Shown here piece by piece: positions 6,096-6,761 of a DNA stretch of 6,761 bases (position 1 is its first letter; each line of letters starts with the position of its first letter). A model generated the notes under the pieces. That model was not told the DNA's origin. It did not search any database and worked only from the letters and a program-made list of their open reading frames with translations. This DNA comes from an uncultured Collinsella sp. GTDB taxonomy: Bacteria; Actinomycetota; Coriobacteriia; Coriobacteriales; Coriobacteriaceae. The position numbers were made by a program, and so were the translations under genes. The stretch spans positions 1 to 6,761 of the forward strand of contig CALBUZ010000137.1 of the NCBI GenBank assembly GCA_937969105.1, written 5' to 3'.

Positions 6096-6509
6096 ATGTC
6101 CGTAGGCAAAAACATAAGGCGGTACCGCAAGTCGCGCGGCATGACGCAGGCTCAACTCGCCGAGGCCGTCGGCCTGACCGAGGGGGCCGTGCGCCACTAC
6201 GAGAGCGGCATCCGCGCCGTCAAGCCCGAGCTGCTCGAGTCCATCTCCGCGGCGCTCGGCGTGTCCGTCAACGCCCTCAAGGACTATGGCGTCGAGACCG
6301 CGGGCGACCTCATGTCGCTGCTCGTGCGGCTCGAGGACTCGTTCGGCATCGTTCCCTCCGCCGACGGCACGGGCCTCTCCCTGAACCCCAAGGCTCCGCA
6401 CGCGCCCAAAGCCGCGACGGCGATCGAGCTGTGGGCAGAGAAGCGCGCGCAGCTCGAGAACGGCGAGATCGACGCCGACGAATACGAGGACTGGAAAGCC
6501 TCGCTGTAG
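6096..6509 (+). CDS. XRE (Cro/CI-type) transcriptional regulator
   Basis: A 137-residue protein whose residues 5-62 form a lambda-repressor-like helix-turn-helix: NIRRYRKSRGMTQAQLAEAV, then GLTEGAVRHYESG as turn and recognition helix (27-39), and an LLESISAALGVSVNAL helix. The rest (about 68-137) is unlike a LexA/S24 peptidase and shows no Ser/Lys catalytic pair, so self-cleavage is unlikely. The tail is charged and helical (ELWAEKRAQLENGEIDADEY), probably for dimerisation or partner binding. It is divergent from the xis-int operon, and three similar dyads lie between them, so the likely role is repressor of excision/integration and of itself. How repression is lifted is not visible: no ImmA-type peptidase gene is adjacent. 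The family call is secure; the role is inferred. Confidence 0.88.
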   Translation: MSVGKNIRRYRKSRGMTQAQLAEAVGLTEGAVRHYESGIRAVKPELLESISAALGVSVNALKDYGVETAGDLMSLLVRLEDSFGIVPSADGTGLSLNPKAPHAPKAATAIELWAEKRAQLENGEIDADEYEDWKASL

Positions 6510-6558
6510 CGGCTCCCCGCATTTCGCAACCAGCGCAACCGAATCAGGACGCCAAGCT

Positions 6559-6582
6559 AGGCGGTGAGCGCCGCTCACGCCT
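6559..6582. repeat. Near-perfect palindrome after the regulator gene
   Basis: AGGCGGTGAGCG and CGCTCACGCCT face each other around a single C. The arms pair over 11 bases with one extra G in the left arm. A folded RNA would need a loop of about five bases (GTGAG/CTCAC closing pairs). A run of five T follows only at 6595-6599, 12 bases on, so it is a poor intrinsic terminator. It may instead be a protein-binding site near the element's end. Confidence 0.5.
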
Positions 6583-6596
6583 GCGTATGTTGAGTT

Positions 6597-6646
6597 TTTA
6601 CTCCCCATTGCATGCAAAGGCATTTTCGGCGCACCTGGGGAGTAAA
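6597..6646. repeat. 11-bp inverted repeat of TTTACTCCCCA
   Basis: TTTACTCCCCA (6597-6607) and its exact reverse complement TGGGGAGTAAA (6636-6646) flank a 28-base spacer that begins with the palindrome TTGCATGCAA. Together with further copies at 6702-6709 and 6734-6746 this looks like a set of protein-binding sites, possibly integrase arm sites. Confidence 0.6.
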
Positions 6647-6701
6647 TGACGCGGTGGCTTACATGGCGGCACACGGCGGTACCCCGCGGCATTTCCCCTG
6701 A

Positions 6702-6709
6702 TTACTCCC
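6702..6709 (+). repeat. Partial copy of the TTTACTCCCC motif
   Basis: TTACTCCC, eight bases matching the core of the longer repeats, in the same orientation as the copies at 6597 and 6734. By itself it would be unremarkable; it is listed because it lies between full copies. Confidence 0.35.
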
Positions 6710-6733
6710 GCTTTCCTTGAGACGATGAGATTC

Positions 6734-6746
6734 TTTACTCCCCATT
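6734..6746 (+). repeat. 13-bp direct repeat TTTACTCCCCATT, second copy
   Basis: Identical to 6597-6609, with copy starts 137 bases apart. Both copies are also preceded by TGAG a few bases upstream. Could be an arm-type site or part of an attachment site. Confidence 0.55.
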
Positions 6747-6761
6747 AACGACCTGGGAAAG

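Larger units (their letters stand above)
6510..6761. other. Gene-free region with repeats, possible element end
   Basis: No reading frame here has a credible start, ribosome site and protein-like content. The region instead holds a near-perfect palindrome (6559-6582), a 10-base palindrome TTGCATGCAA (6608-6617) and four copies of a TTTACTCCCC-type motif. It lies beyond the regulator on the side away from the cargo, where the attachment site of an xis/int-controlled element might be expected. I see no tRNA end that could serve as target. Confidence 0.5.

Noticed and set aside
6559..6599. Intrinsic terminator of the regulator gene
   Set aside because: The palindrome is there, but its natural loop is too small and the T run begins 12 bases after the stem, so I list it only as a repeat.
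6027..6692. Minus-strand open frame of 221 codons covering the regulator and its promoter
   Set aside because: It overlaps the XRE gene, the operators and the end repeats, and has no ribosome site or domain.
6510..6761. tRNA gene as integration target at the element end
   Set aside because: I found no cloverleaf pattern or T-loop GTTCRANNC sequence in this stretch on either strand.

Overview
The window appears to hold two unrelated pieces of DNA joined near base 597. Bases 1 to about 597 are AT-rich (23 G/C in the first 60 bases) and carry a long open minus-strand frame with AT-leaning codons. From about base 600 to the end the DNA is strongly GC-rich, with a codon use and gene style that suggest a gut high-GC actinobacterium of the Coriobacteriia (Eggerthella/Collinsella-like). 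That assignment is inferred from composition and gene style, with no marker gene to confirm it. The join is where two head-to-head genes both lose their 5' ends, so an assembly chimera or a deletion/recombination join is more likely than an ordinary gene border.

The GC-rich part reads as the end of an integrative mobile element with a defence-like cargo. On the plus strand lie a 5'-truncated SNF2-type helicase (about 603-2471) and, 70 bases downstream, a DUF262 + DUF1524 protein of the GmrSD/SspE/BrxU type (2542-4245), which is a probable DNA-cleaving restriction factor. They share a direction and are probably one cargo unit. Facing them, only 3 bases away, is a minus-strand operon: an Xis-like small DNA-binding protein (5955-5752), a tyrosine integrase (5750-4680) and a ribbon-helix-helix-like (MobC-like) protein (4674-4249). 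The genes in this operon are 1 and 5 bases apart, with Shine-Dalgarno sites placed in the upstream coding sequence.

Divergent from that operon is a Cro/CI-type (XRE) regulator gene (6096-6509). The 140-base region between them is a compact control switch. It has a consensus -35 box for the xis-int operon, a plausible promoter for the regulator, and three copies of a 16-bp dyad, CGTAC-N6-GTAC(G/T). One dyad lies in the spacer of each promoter and the third is just downstream of the predicted xis start. The simplest reading is an autoregulating repressor that holds excision/integration off.

Beyond the regulator (6510-6761) there is no convincing gene. There is a near-perfect palindrome and four copies, in both orientations, of a TTTACTCCCC-type motif, which could be integrase arm sites or part of the attachment region at the element's end.
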